64,000 nt of DNA from Anastatus disparis (taxonomy: Eukaryota; Arthropoda; Insecta; Hymenoptera; Eupelmidae): positions 62,001-126,000 of the forward strand of contig JAFFSR010000033.1 in NCBI GenBank assembly GCA_017163975.1, read 5' to 3'. The stretch's first letter is position 1, and every line of letters starts with the position of its first letter. Positions 1-15,384 of this stretch are shown one piece after another. A program made the translations under genes and the position numbers. The notes under the pieces are model-generated. The model did no database searches. It was not told the origin of the DNA and worked only from the letters and a program-made list of their open reading frames with translations.

Positions 1-1423
<1,423 letters not shown>

Positions 1424-1444
1424 TTTTTTTTTTTTTTTTTTTTT

Positions 1445-2103
1445 CCATTGGTTGAACGAATAAAATCTGCTGTCAGACCGCCGTCAGTTCGCTGGGCTCG
1501 GATATATCCGGGAACAGAGTACAGACGGTTGAGAGGGGTTCTAGATAAACTAGCAAACCTCTAAAATTACGCGATCCTCATGCCTGTCTAATGATAGCAA
1601 AAAAATGCAGTCACTGGACGTGCAAGAGATTCTCCAATCATCACTCACGGCGTTTGTTCCACCCGGAAACTGTTTATCACATTACTTCAGGGTGGCACCG
1701 CGTTCTAAGTCTTTTGGACCTTTTCCTTCTGACTTCTTCTGTAAATATACAGATTTCCAATAATATAGATCTATGCCTAATAAGCAACATGATTTAAAAG
1801 GCTATCTTCTGCCTGGCGATCGGCTCTGTAAAGGGGAGCATAAATCGATCGCATATATATGGTATGGTATGGACTGGCTCTGTAAAGGAGCAAAATCAGT
1901 CCATAATTTTCTCTTCAGTCTTGATTCTCCTGTTCTAAGATGGATCTTATGCCTCTTGTGGGGCTATCCTCTCTACCGCGTCTGACTCATACTAACATTC
2001 AATCTCGCGCTTATTTACAACGACACTCATTCATACCACAGCTAAAGCTGGCGCTTTTGCTGCTATCTCAAACATTTCCTGGGTGCACGATTCGTTCTCG
2101 TCC
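1445..2103 (-). other. 3' UTR of R1-clade copy A
   Basis: About 660 nt lie between the ORF2 stop at 2104 and the poly(A) tail. No credible ORF is present. Short repeats of 'ctctgtaaaggagca' type occur near 1826-1890. It differs from the 3' end attached to copy B. Confidence 0.7.
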
Positions 2104-5100
2104 TTAAGACGAGTCCTCGTCGTCACCCTCCGCACCCGAATCTATGGGACCGGCTACTGCCTCTAGGTTATGGTGAGGTATAAGCCTGACTCCCCGCTCC
2201 TCATTCGCACTTAGTTCGATTGCCCTATCTAAGAACGGTTTCTTCTTTCTTAGGACGCTTTCGACAAATAGTGCCATAGCGTCCCACTTTTCTTTGGCCG
2301 ACAACATTTCACTGATAATGTTATCTGGCGTTAACGCTTCGAATATCCTCTCAACCTGGCGTCTTTCTTCGTTCCACTGATGGCAGACGAAAAACGTATG
2401 ATACGCATCGTCGCGATCCGCGAAACAGAAGATGCAGCCCGGGCTCTGGATCTTTCCCATTTTACTGAGATAAGCGCAGAAATACCCGTGGTTACTAAGG
2501 AACTGGGTGAGGTAATAGTTGACCTCCCCGTATCTTCTATCGACCCATGGAGCCAGCTCCCTAATGAGCACGTGTGTCCATCGGCCTTTCACCATCTGAT
2601 TCCATGTTTTTGCCAGGTTTCCATGGTCACCTGTCTTTCTTCTTTCTGAACGATTGCAGTTCCATCTTCTGTTTTCTTCCGTTCGTAGGTTCGCTTGCGT
2701 TCCATCGCCTGTAATTCGATCGGGATGATTCCTGCGATGACTAGCACCGCGGGTCCCGAGACAGTGCGATAGGCGCTGGTGACTCTAAGAGCCCCTCTCC
2801 TTTGAACAGAAGATAGTACGCTTCGGTGCGTCTCTTTTCTCATTTGGTTAGCCCATATTTCAGAGCCGTACAATAAGATGGACGTCGTGACTGTCATTAA
2901 AAGTCGTCGTTTGCTTGATTTCGGGCCGCTGGTATTGGCCATAAGACGACTTAACTGCAACGTTTTCTTTATCGCTTTATTAGCGACGTGTTTTAGGTGC
3001 GTCAAAAAAGTTAGTTTTGCATCTAGCTTTATGCCGAGATACGTCACCTCACTTCTTGTCTGCACCACGTTTGTGCCTACTGTCATGGGAAACTCGATGT
3101 TGATGTGTTTCCAAGTTAAGGGCACGATTTCTGTTTTGGCCATCGCTATTTCGAGACCATGCTTCACCATCCACTCGGAAATTCTTCTCATCGCCGTGTT
3201 TAGTATGTGCTGGGCAATGTTTTCGTTTTTCGCGGAGATGACTAAAGCGACATCATCAGCGTACGCAAACATTTTCACCCCATCCGGCATTGCAAGTCTG
3301 AGTAATGCATCGAACAGGATGTTCCAGAAGTCTGGGCCGAAGATCGAGCCCTGTGCCACGCCTGCGCTAAGGTCTTTTTCACGCCAGCCTTCTTCTGTTT
3401 CATAGCGGAGGATACGGTTTCTCAGATAGTCTCGTATCACTCGCATAAGGTATTCTGGTACATTAAACTCTTTCAACGCAGCAAGGAGGTCAGGCCATTT
3501 TGCTGAGTTGAAAGCGTTTTTCGTATCCAGCATGACTAGAAACGCAATAAGACGGGAATGATGGTTCCCAGTCCATCCTTCTTTTGCTACCTTTACTACT
3601 TCTTCTACTGCATTTACGGTAGACCGCTTTTTCCTGAAGCCGTACTGGTTGTCAGCGAGATCGCCAGCCGCCTGTACAGCTCCTTGTAATCGCGGTTTAA
3701 GCAGCCTCTCGTATAGCTTCCCTGCTTCGTCCAACATGCAGAGTGGCCTGTGGGACGATGGATGCCGGGGATCACCTCCCTTTCCTTTGTTGATCAGCAC
3801 AAGACGCGCAATCTTCCAGGGAGTGCTAAACACACCCGTCTGGAGGCACGCGTTGTACATGTTCAACAAGAGAGATGGCGCTTTCACCGCTATGCATTTA
3901 AGGACCTCGGATGGTATTCCGTCAGGCCCAGGTGCCTTATTGTTCTTCATCATTCTTGCAGCTATCTGTAGCTCTCCGCTTGTAAAGAGCGGGATCTCTT
4001 CTGGTTCTCCTGTATTCTCCTGTTCTTCGAGTGGTGGATGCGTAGGGAACAAGTGGTTTACGATGTTCGCCATGGTCTCTTCTTCGAATGGCAACGTGGG
4101 GGCGGCGTTAAGCTTCTTGGTCACGATCTTGTAGGCCAAGCCCCACACCTCTCTGTTGACGTCTTCGCTCAGGTCTTTCCAGCATTGTGCTTTGCTTCTA
4201 TTGATCTTCTTACGAAGCTTTTTATGCACGTCTCTGTATTGCGCAGACAAAAGATCTGCTGCTGGTGAGTTCTTCTTTCTTGCTCTCTGTGATGATCTTC
4301 TGAGACTAAGAGCTTCTGACCTCGTTCTAGCGATTTCGTCATTCCACCAATACGCTGGACGCTTATGATGTCGCGATCCCTTGCGCGGCATAGATGCATC
4401 ACAGGCTCTGTAAATGAGACTCATCGTCTCTTTCACGAGAACCTCTGCAGCGTCGGCGTTTCCGGTGGCAGTTGTCGCGTCCGGTAGATAGTCTGATCCT
4501 TGCTGCAGTACTTGGACAAGTTTCTCAGAGTCCAGCTTGGCAACGTTCCATCTGACTGGTCTAGCGACATTTCGCCTCGATGATTGGGATCCATCATGGA
4601 TTTGAAATGTGATGTACTGGTGGTCACTTCCATTGTATGTCTCCAGCACCTTCCAATCTGACACTTTACGTGAAAGATTTTCTGATGCGAAGGATACGTC
4701 AGGAATCGTACCGCTAGCTCCTCGTCTGAATGTTGGAGTGCTTCCGGTGTTTAGCACTGTTAGGCCGAGTCTGTCTGCCATCTCCATGATGTATCCTCCT
4801 CTGCTGTCCTGCAGTGGCATTCCCCACTCTAACGCTTTCGCGTTAAAGTCTCCTGCGACGACGACGTCACCTTCCATTCTTCGGACAGAGTCTTCCAGCA
4901 GATCCAGACGGCGCCTAAACGTGTCTGCTGTTGAGTTTGGTGTAAAATAACAGCTCACGTATGTAACGTTTCTGCTTTTAACCCATACGAAGCCTTCTTC
5001 AGCTCCATTTGCGTCTTCTCTGATGGTCTTTGGGTCTACGTAAATCGCAGCAGTGCCAAGCTTGTCTCTAAACCAGGTCTTAACGGTCCAGTTTGTGTAC

Positions 5101-5216
5101 TGCTCGCTTATCAAGAGCACATCAGCCTTTGTTTCGAATTTGATTTGAGTCAAAAGGCTGTTGGCTAGGTCGCTTCTGTGTAAGTTGGCTTGGAGGACCG
5201 TTACGCGGCCCATCAT
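2104..5216 (-). pseudogene. R1-clade ORF2: endonuclease-reverse transcriptase, frameshifted
   Basis: ORF2 encodes the target-cutting APE-type endonuclease followed by reverse transcriptase. The long frame (5261-2589) begins with the endonuclease, including VLLISEQYTNW and VVAGDFNAKALEWG. It continues into an RT with the KNNKAPGPDGIPSEVLK fingers motif, LDTKNAFNSAKW and the catalytic FAYADDVA box. A change near 2590 shifts the frame. The C-terminal part continues at 2595-2104, beginning with GRWTHVLIRELAPW and carrying a C-x2-C...H-x4-C zinc motif (CIFC...HTFFVC), then ends in an acidic tail. The start is placed at the ATG overlapping the ORF1 stop (5216-5214), not at the longer frame opening at 5261, because of the TAATG junction. 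One frameshift makes this a pseudogene. Confidence 0.9.
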
Positions 5217-5218
5217 TA
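5214..5218 (-). promoter_or_regulatory. TAATG stop-start junction between ORF1 and ORF2
   Basis: The ORF1 stop TAA (5218-5216) and the ORF2 ATG (5216-5214) share one A, giving TAATG on the minus strand, followed by a second ATG. The same string is present in copy B at 11488-11484. In the R1-clade element SART1, a UAAUG junction is known to support coupled termination-reinitiation of ORF2 translation, and the same role is inferred here. Confidence 0.75.
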
Positions 5219-6669
5219 GCGCTTTTTGATTCGGTTCAGTGTCTCGCGAAAGACTCTGCACTGACCTGACCCAGGGATGTGTTTCCGCTCTGCTGGGTCT
5301 ACTTCACGCTCAGTACATAGTATGCACTGAGTATCAGTAGCCTTGCAGGCCGATCCCTTATGGCCGTCTTTGCCACATTTGTAGCACATCTTGCTACGGT
5401 CTGGTCCTCGGCAGTCACGCGCCTGGTGACCGTAGTTCAGGCACCTAAAACAGCGCTGAACCCTTTGCCAACTTCTGATTCGGCAGCTGGTGTAACCGAT
5501 CTTTATCCTAGTTCTAGAGAGCAGGAACGCCGCTTGGTCTTGTTCCATCTCTACAATGGCCAAGCGGAGCTCTCTGCTGTTGGGGTTGGTCAGTGAGACG
5601 CTAAACTCCCCTACTTCCTGTTGGCCTTCGGTTAAAGCAGCTTTTACAGCAGCCTCTACTTCTTCTGCTGAAGCTAGACAGTCGATGTCTCTGATCTCGA
5701 CCGTTTCTTTGGGGCACATCTCCTTGACGTTGCCCGTTTCGCCCACCGTCCTCTTAAGGAAAGCACTAAAGGTCTCTAAACCCTTAGTTGAGCCCAACTC
5801 GATCAGGACATCTCCGGCCCTGGTTTTCCTTATCCCTCTGATGTTGGTCGTTGGACTCTCAGCGATTAAATCCTGCCTGATGCTCTGCAGGACGTCGCTG
5901 TAGGTTTTTCCCTCTTCTGGTTTTATGAGGACGGCGGCAGACCTCTTTTTGTCTTCCTCCTCCTTTTCTTCTTCTTTTTCAACAGCTGCTGGGCAGGCTG
6001 CTGTGTCTCGATGGCCGATGTTCTGGCCGCTGGTGGACTGTTGCTGTTGTTCTTGGGCTGCTGCGGCTGCTGCTGCCGTTTTTGCTGTTGTTGTCGCTGG
6101 TGCTGCTGTTGTTGTTTCTGCTGCTGTTGACGCTGCTGCTGCTGTTGTTGTTGTTGCTGCTGCTGCGTTGCGTTCTGAACTAGATTTTTTGTAGCAGTCT
6201 TCTTCTTTCTATTTTGGACGACCTCAAACGGATCATCCAGACTCTCAGGGCGGTTCTTTTTTAATGCTTGTGATTCAGCATTGCTGCCAGAATCGAGCGA
6301 GGCATCCTCTAAAGTCCGCTTGGCTGAGGAGCTTGCTTCGAGCGTCTCGGTCACCTCCATCTGTTCAGTGACCGTTCTCGCCTGAAGCAAGAGGAGATGC
6401 TCCGTCTTAAGGGCATCCACATGATCGATAAGCTCTGGTAGATTATTCTTAACATCTTTATGAATGTTAGGCATCGACCTAAGAGCTTCTCTGAAGAGCG
6501 CAAAGATCTCATTCATCCTCTGAGATCTTTCTTCCATTGTTAGGCAGGCGATCTCTACCCCTAACTTCTTTTGGGGATCAGCCTGCGAAAACTGGCCTTC
6601 GTTATTTTTTGAGCTATTGCTAGCCGCTTCTGGTTGGTTTTTTGGTTGTGTTGTGTGATTATTAAACAT
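5216..6669 (-). pseudogene. R1-clade ORF1 (gag-like), frameshifted
   Basis: ORF1 encodes the nucleic-acid-binding gag-like protein. The N-terminal frame (6669-5923) carries a long Gln-rich stretch, a CAG/CAA microsatellite near 6045-6165, and a Lys/Arg-rich block, then terminates. Homologous coding continues in another frame from about 5945 and is open from 5797 to 5216. It holds three cysteine-histidine knuckles: CFRCLNYGHQARDC, CYKCGKDGHKGSAC and a third CILC...H...C. Three such knuckles near the C-terminus are typical of R1-clade gag. The break lies near 5925-5945. The stop overlaps the ORF2 start. Confidence 0.88.
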
Positions 6670-7455
6670 AATAAAACGTATACTTGGCTTAAGACGGTTC
6701 GCCCATCATGGGAGCTCCAGGCGCAGTGGAGCCACTATCCCCGCCTGTGAGGTGCCCTAATTAAAGATGCCGCAGCCGAGAAGCGGTTTTCGGGTGGTCA
6801 ACCCTAGCGACACCGAGTGATTCTAAATAAGAGATGTTTACGGGTTAGGCCCGCGCCATGTTGATGCTAAAGGTTTTACGTCATCCGTATTGAGTGGGCG
6901 ACGTCAGTACCGTGCTGCGCCTGGCCCTAAACTTCAGGCTAGACGTTCCGCAGTTCTCCTGCGCGGACTCGGTATAAGGAAATACTGACCAGATAATCCT
7001 TCGCACCTGCGCCTGTACAGACCAACTTCAACCCCTTCATGGGCTCTGGTTACGTTAGTAGAAGTACGTAGAAGCTCCTAGCCGACATGTGGTTTCACGA
7101 GACCTTTGCCCGTCACGACTTTCGCCGGAGAGGGACTAACTTTTACTCTTATTACTAAACAGAGGTCAGCAAGTCACCACTAACGAACAACTCCGGTAGT
7201 CTGACGGGAATATCCATTGGTTGGCAGCCACAGCTCATTCATACATCCATTCATACTGTGTTGCTTCTTAGTACACGTAAATACGAACACAAAATTTTAA
7301 TGGGTTGGCAGTTCCGTGAAGCGGAAGTGCCTACGCGATCATCCAGATATCCTTAGTCATCACTAAGGATGGCTAGCGATATGTGGATCGTGCTTAAGCC
7401 TCCGCCCCGCCACCACATCGTAGGTGGACACTTACAAGGTCAGCAACATGCGGAG
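6670..7455 (-). other. 5' UTR of R1-clade copy A
   Basis: About 790 nt lie between the ORF1 start and the (AAT)n array. Its distal ~330 nt match the equivalent part of copy B (12780-13100), including 'ccgccaccacatcgtaggtg' next to the array. In both copies the terminal element bases run into ATT repeats with no extra nucleotides. Internal promoter function is expected for this clade but not demonstrable here. Confidence 0.7.
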
Positions 7456-9148
<1,693 letters not shown>

Positions 9149-9151
9149 TTG

Positions 9152-11486
9152 CGTTCCATCGCCTGTAATTCGATCAGGATGAATCCTGCGATGACTAGTA
9201 CCGCGGGTCGCTAGACAGTGCGATAGGCGCTGGTGACTCTAAGAGCCCCTCTCCTTTGAACAGAAGATAGTACGTTTCTGTGCGTCACTTTGCTTATTTT
9301 GTCAGCCCATATTTCAGAGCCATACAATAAGATGGACGTCGTGACTGTCATTGAAAGTCGTCGTTTGCTTGATTTCGAGCCGCTGGTATTGGCCATAAGA
9401 CGACTTAACTGCAACGTTTTCTTCATTGCTTTATTGGCGACGTATTTCAGGTTCGACAAAAAAGTTAGTTTTGCATCTAGCTTTATGCCAAGATACGTCA
9501 CCTTGTTTCTTGTCTGCACCATGTTTGTGCCTACTGTCATGGGAAACTCGATGTTGATGTTTCCAGGTTAAGGGCACTATTTTTGTTTCGGCCATTGCTA
9601 TTTCGAGACCATGTTTCACCATCCCCTCGGTCCCCCCCCCCCCCCTTATCGCCGTATTTAGTATGTGCTGGGCAATGTTTGCGTTATTTGCGGAGATGAC
9701 TAAAGCGACATCATCAGCATACGCGAACATTTTCACCCCATCCAGCATTGCAAGTCTGAGTAATGCATCGAACAGGATGTTCCAGAAGTCTGAGCCGTAG
9801 ATCGAACCTTGTGCCACGTCTGCGCTAAGGTTCTTTTCACGCCAGCCTTCTTCTGTCTCATAGCGAAGAATACGGTTTCTCAGATTGTCACGTATTACTC
9901 GCATAAGGTATTCTGGTACATTAAACTCTATTAACGCAGCAAGAAGGGCAGGCCATCTTGCCTAGTTGAAAGCGTTTTTCGTATCCAACATGACTAGGAA
10001 TGCAATAAGACAGGAATGATGGTTTTCAGTCCATCCTTCTCTTGCTACCTTCACTACGTCTTCTACTGCATTAACGGTGGACCGCTTTTTTCTGAAGCCG
10101 TACTGGTTGTCAGCGAGATCGCCAGCCGCCTGTACAGCTCCTTGTAATCGCAATTTAAGCAGCCTTTCGTATAGCTTCCCTGCCTCGTTTAACAGTGGCC
10201 TGTAGGACGATGGATGCCGGCAATCACCTCCCTTTCCTTTGTTGATTAGCACAAGATGTGCAACCTTCCAGGGGGTGCTAAACACACCTGTCTGGAGGCA
10301 CGCGTTGTACATGGTCAACAAGAGAGATGGCACTTTCACCGCTATGCATTTAAGGACCTCGGATGGTATTTCGTCAGGGCCAGGTGCCTTTTTGTTATTT
10401 ATCATTCTTGCACCTTTCTGTTGATGTCTTCGCTCAGGTCCTTCCAGCATTGTGCTTTGCTTCGATTGATCTTCTTACAAAGCTGTTTATGCACGTCTCT
10501 GTATTGCGCGGACAAAAGATCTGCAGCTGGTGAGTTCTTCTTTCTTGCTCTCTGTGATGATCTTCTGAGGCTGTAAGCTTCCGACCTGGTTCTAGCAATT
10601 TCGTCGTTCCACCAATACGCTGGACGCTTATGATGTCGCGATCCCTTGTGCGGCATGGATGCATCACAGGCTCGATGAATGAGACTCATCGTCTCTTTCA
10701 CAAGAACCCGCGCAACGTTGGCGTTTTCGGTGGCAACTGTCGCATCCAATAGATTGTCAAATCCTTGCTGCAGTACTTGGACAAGTTTCTCAGAATCCAG
10801 CTTGGCAACGTTTCATCTGACTGGCTTATCCACGCCACATTTCACCTGGATAATTGGGATCTATCTTGGACTAGAAATGTGATGTACTGGTGGTCACTTC
10901 CATTGTATGTCTACAACACCTTTCAATATGACACTTTTTGTAAAAGATTTTCAGATGCAAAGGATACGTCAGGAATCGTACCGCCAGCCCCTCGTCTGAA
11001 TGTTGGAGTGCTTTCGATGTTTAGCACTGTTTGGCCGAGTTTGTCTGCCATCTCCATGATGTATTCTCCTCTGCTGTCCTTTATTGGCATTCTCCACTCC
11101 AACGCTTTCGCGTCAAAGTCTCCTGCGACGACGACGTTGCCTTCCATTCTGTGGACAGAGTCTTCTAGCAGATCCAGACATCGCCTGAACGTGTCTGCTA
11201 TTGTGTTTGGGATAAAATAACAGCTAACGTATGTAACGTTTCTGCTTTTAACCCATACGAAGCTTTCTGCAGCTCCATTCGCGTCTAATCTGATGTTCTT
11301 TGGGTCTACGTACATCGCTGCAGTGCCAAGCTTGTCTTTGAACCAGGTCTTATTGGTCCAGTTTGTGTACTGCTCGCTTATCAAGAGCACATCCACCTTC
11401 GTCTCAAATATTATTTGAGTCAGGAGACTTTTGGCTACGTCACTTCTGTGTAAGTTGGCTTGAAGGACCGTTATACGGCCCATCAT
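9152..11486 (-). pseudogene. R1-clade ORF2, copy B, multiply broken
   Basis: Pieces align in order with copy A ORF2. They are the endonuclease N-terminus (11600-10923 frame, MGRITVLQANLHRSDVAKSL), a middle part (10749-10402), the RT fingers (10450-9962, APGDxEIPSEVLK-like) and the palm with FAYADDVALVISA (9904-9431), followed by 9540-9211. Breaks include frameshifts, a 14-nt C run at 9632-9645 replacing coding bases, and an internal deletion near 10420. The zinc-finger C-terminus is missing because of the junction at ~9148. It is non-functional. Confidence 0.88.
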
Positions 11487-12660
11487 TAACGTTTTTGTTT
11501 GAATCAGTTCAGAGTCTCGCGAAAGACTTTGCACTGACCTGATCCAGGGAGGTGTTTTCGCTCTGCTGGGTCTACTTTCTGCTCGGCACATAGTATGCAC
11601 TGAGCATCAGTAGTTTTGCAGGCCGATCCCTTGTGTCCCTCTTTTCCACACTTGTAGCACATCTTGCTACGATCAGGTCTTTGGCTGTCACGCGTCTGAT
11701 GACCGTATTGCAGGCACCTAAAACAGCGCTGAACTAGTTGCTAACTTCTGATTCGGCAGCTGATGTATCCAATCCTTACTCTGCTTCTGGATAACAGGAA
11801 CGTCGCCTGGTTTTGCTCCATCTCAACAATGGCCAAGTGAAGCCTTCTGCTGTTTGGGTTTGTTCACGAGACGCTGAACTTACCCACTTCTTTATCGGCT
11901 TGCGTAAAGATGGCTTTGACAGCTGTCACTACTTCATTGATTGTTGCAAGGCAGTTAATATCTCTGATTTCGACTGCTTCTTTAGGGCAAATCTTCTCGA
12001 TCTCCTTGATCTCTTCCCTTTTGCCCACTGTCTGTTTTAATAGACACTAAAGGTCTCGAGGTCCTTGGTCGTTCCCAACTCTACCAAGACATCTCCGGTC
12101 CTGGTTTTTCTGATACCTTTGATGTTGTTTGTCGGGCTTGCAGTTATAAGCTCCTGTCGGATGTTCTGCAGAACCTTAACTGTAGGACTTACCTCCGCCT
12201 GTTCTAATAAGGATGGCAGGAGATCTCTTTTTTGGCTTTCTCCTCCTCTTTTTCTTCTTATTTGGCAACTGCTGTACAGACTTCTGAGTGGTGTTTGCCG
12301 ATGTTCTAGCCGCTGGTGGTCTATTACTATGCTGCTGCCTTCGCTGTCGTTGTTGCGGTCGCTGCTGCTGCATCTGTGATTGCAGCTGCGGCGTTTCGTT
12401 TTTAGCAGCCTTTTTGTTCTTTCTATTTTGGACAACTTCGAATAGATTCTTTTGGTCTCTGGCTTTGTTCCTTTTTAAGGGACGTCGAGTGTCAGTGTTG
12501 TGTGCTGACTCGTTTGAGTCTTCATTACGAGGTCGCTTCGTCGTCGTACTCAGAGGTAGCTCCATCTCTGCATCCTCGGGATCATATTGTTCGTGTGCGG
12601 GTTACTTTTGATAACCTCGCTAATCAACTCTAAGATCTCATAAATTCTCCAAGATATTTC
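11486..12660 (-). pseudogene. R1-clade ORF1 (gag-like), copy B, multiply broken
   Basis: The N-terminal frame (12565-12176) shows the Gln/Arg-rich and Lys-rich blocks seen in copy A. The frame then shifts near 12180-12200 and the homologous central domain continues to a stop at 12037. Degraded zinc-knuckle sequence follows at about 11740-11590. The ORF1/ORF2 TAATG junction is still intact at 11488-11484. Confidence 0.8.
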
Positions 12661-13100
12661 TTTCTCGGTCATTATCGCATTAGATACCTCGGTTGTACAT
12701 CCAAGGATGTGCGTTTACGAGCCCTGGTTTGCTACGCCTCTTTTGGTGAAAAGGTCTTACATTTGCTCATATTACTAACACAAAGGCCAGGAGTACCTGC
12801 TATACACTACCCGGTGAGAGGTCGATTACTACCTCTTTGGTTAGTCTGTCGGGAATATCCATTGATCGACAGTCACAGCACATTCATTCATCAACTCAAT
12901 CATACTGTTGCTTCTTGGTACACGCAAAGACGGACAGAATGATCATTTCAAGCACTTCCGTGAAGCAGTCGTGCTTGCGCAATGATCCATGTATCCTTGA
13001 CAATCAGAAAGGATTGCCAGCAATAGGTAGATCACGTGCGTGAGCTTCCGCCCGCCACCACATCGTAGGTGGGCACTTACAAGGTACAAGCAACATGCGA
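12661..13100 (-). other. 5' UTR of R1-clade copy B
   Basis: This matches the copy A 5' UTR over its outer ~330 nt, including the conserved terminal block next to the AAT repeats. No gene was seen. Confidence 0.65.
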
Positions 13101-13125
13101 AGGATAATAATAATAATAATAATGA
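13101..13125. repeat. Short (AAT)n remnant at the right edge of copy B
   Basis: About six AAT units directly follow the element's 5' end. They are the right remainder of the invaded microsatellite and then grade into unrelated AT-rich sequence. Confidence 0.85.
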
Positions 13126-13324
13126 TTATAATAGAAATAATAATTAAAATAAGTAATACTAACTAAAATGAGATATTAAATTATTTTAATGAAATATTTT
13201 TTAACGCTAACATATTTATACAATTATTTCTATCAAGTTTTGATTGACATACGAATATATTTCACTAATTCAATTATAGTGCAATTATGCAATGGGTGTA
13301 TAAAGGCTTTATTTATGAAACTCG

Positions 13325-13354
13325 TTACAGCCCTCGCCTTCGACTCGGGCTGTA
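13325..13354. repeat. Short GC-richer hairpin
   Basis: TTACAGCCC and its complement GGGCTGTAA form a 9-bp stem around a 12-nt loop inside an otherwise AT-rich insertion. It is probably part of a small MITE at 13290-13450. Confidence 0.5.
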
Positions 13355-13513
13355 AACTTCTCGTACACCTCTACATACCCGTTCTATAATGTATTTTATA
13401 CCACGATAGCTGAATAATCATATTCAAGTTATGATTTTGAGGTTAGAGTGGTATAAAATATTATAACACTTCTACTAAATTACTTCGTTGTTCAATAATA
13501 TATTTGATTCCGA

Positions 13514-14147
13514 TATGGAAATAATTTATGTAAATAACTGTAAATAATAGTAAATAATTGTAAATAACTGTTAATAATAGTAAATGATTGTAAATAACTG
13601 TTAAAAAATGTCAAAATTGAGACATAAATAATAGTTATTTACAGTTATTCACTATTATTTACTATTTTTTACAGTTATTTGCAATTATTAACAGTTATTT
13701 ATATTTTCAAAAATTTTTTGAAGTAGTGAATAATTTAATGTTATTAATAATTATTTACAATTATTTATAGTTATTTACAATTATCTACAGTTTTTTACAG
13801 TTATTTACAATTATTTACAGTTATTTATAATTATTTACAATTATTTATAATTTTTCATAGTTTTTCATAATTATTTATAGCTATTTACATTTTTAAAAAT
13901 TTTCGCATATATAAAACAAATTGAATAAATTTGTGAAAATTTTCGAAAATGTAAATAATTGCAAATAACTATAAAAAAACTGTAAATAACTGTTAATAAT
14001 TGTAAGTAACTGTAAATAATTGTAAATAACTCTTATTTATGTCTCAATTCTGACATTTTTTAACACTTATTTATAATTATTTACAGTTATTTACAATTAT
14101 TAACAGTTATTCACAATTATTTCCAGAAATTTTCTCCTTATGGGTTA
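13514..14147. repeat. Foldback array of ~11-bp TATTTACAGT units (locus 1)
   Basis: Blocks of an ~11-bp word (TTATTTACAGT) alternate in orientation four times, so the region folds into long hairpins. The outer ends read 'atatggaaataattt' and its complement. The same four-block plan, with the same internal boundary words 'gagacataaataatag', recurs at 47628-48490, so this is a defined repeat family and not random low complexity. Confidence 0.75.
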
Positions 14148-14430
14148 TTTTAACAAAATGTTTACTAATGCTAGCGTATTTATTCTATTATTTCTATCAA
14201 GTTTTGTTTGAAAGAAGAATGTATTACACTGATTCAATCAATTATTATATCACTTCTCTTGTAGAAAATTAATCTGTCTTATGGCCAGAACATCGTTAAA
14301 TTTCTGTTCAGTGGCCAGATTTTACCATACGTTCTGTCCAACAACCTCATATACTGACGACGCTTCGTGGGCGGTACATGAGGAGATTCTGGTGAACCAT
14401 GTTATATCGAAAAGAAATTAGGTTATTTAT

Positions 14431-14566
14431 TTAACCCTTATTTGACACACTTCCCAGGTGAAACATGTTTGATATACTGTGGTTGTTTGTATGTTATAAA
14501 AATTCTTTAATTGATGATAAAAAAGTGTGGGATTTTTCGTACCCCAGTGTATCAAATAAGGGTTAA
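14431..14566. mobile_element. TTAA-flanked MITE (128 bp core)
   Basis: TTAA duplicates (14431-14434 and 14563-14566) flank inverted ends CCCTTATTTGA and TCAAATAAGGG. A TTAA duplication with short terminal inverted repeats starting CCC is characteristic of piggyBac-type transposition. It is non-coding and so non-autonomous. Confidence 0.8.
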
Positions 14567-15384
14567 TAATATTAAAAAAAAATTACAGTTGGATAGAAAA
14601 AAAATAAAGTTTAGAAAGCATACTCAAAATATAAATTACAAAATTCATAAATAAAAATCAAATAATAATAATAAAGGTTTATTAAAAAAGATTATTTTAT
14701 TTTGATTTACAAAAATACAAATATTTATTAAAATACATTTGTGAGATCGAATATTGTAGCACTTATCAAAAAATTAAACAAATTAATGAGTTTATATACA
14801 CGGAAAAAAGGACAAACTTACAGTATCGTAAAAATTACTATTCTAAATAGCAAATTTCTAATTTAGTAGATTCTTGAGTAATATTTTCTAATTCTCTACA
14901 CTCTTGAATTCTTTTATTAAATTGTACAGTTTTATTTTTCTCCGAATATCGCTTTTTTCTTTTGTGCTCCATCTCACAGAAAATAGAATACACAAAATTT
15001 ATAAATAAACTTAATAACGTAGTTGAATATTAAATAATCAAATTTTCTCCGAAATTCAAATTTAACTTTACAGTTAGAACAGTTTTATAACAAATTATAA
15101 TGCTCCGTTTTGTTGACTGTGCTTTGAAAATAAATCCTAACCTTGTTATTCTCGTTCGATTAACAGCTGTGAAAGATCGAAAAACTGAACCAGAATATGT
15201 CGAATCTGCTTGATTCGACATATTCTGGTGAAGTTTGCCATATTGTAAACTGATTATCCTGAATCATCTGGACATATTATACTAAAAAATATATCTACTA
15301 GTTAGTTAAGTGAACAGAATGAATGGTTAATTTTCTACAAGGGTTCTATTAAGTTACTTTACTGTTCGATAATAAATATTTCAT
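14567..15384. other. AT-rich sequence, no gene seen
   Basis: There is no supported coding region. A short inverted pair around 'gattcgacatattctgg' occurs near 15190-15230. The rest is AT-rich filler within the nested element. Confidence 0.5.

Larger units (their letters stand above)
9149..13100 (-). mobile_element. R1-clade non-LTR retrotransposon, copy B (decayed, mosaic)
   Basis: This is the same family as copy A and in the same orientation. Its 5' end at about 13100 touches a short (AAT)n run. ORF1 and ORF2 are recognisable but broken by several frameshifts. About 200 bp of the ORF2 interior, relative to copy A 3955-4155, is missing near 10420. The ORF2 C-terminus and native 3' UTR are absent and are replaced at ~9148 by sequence of another R1-type family. 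Confidence 0.88.
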
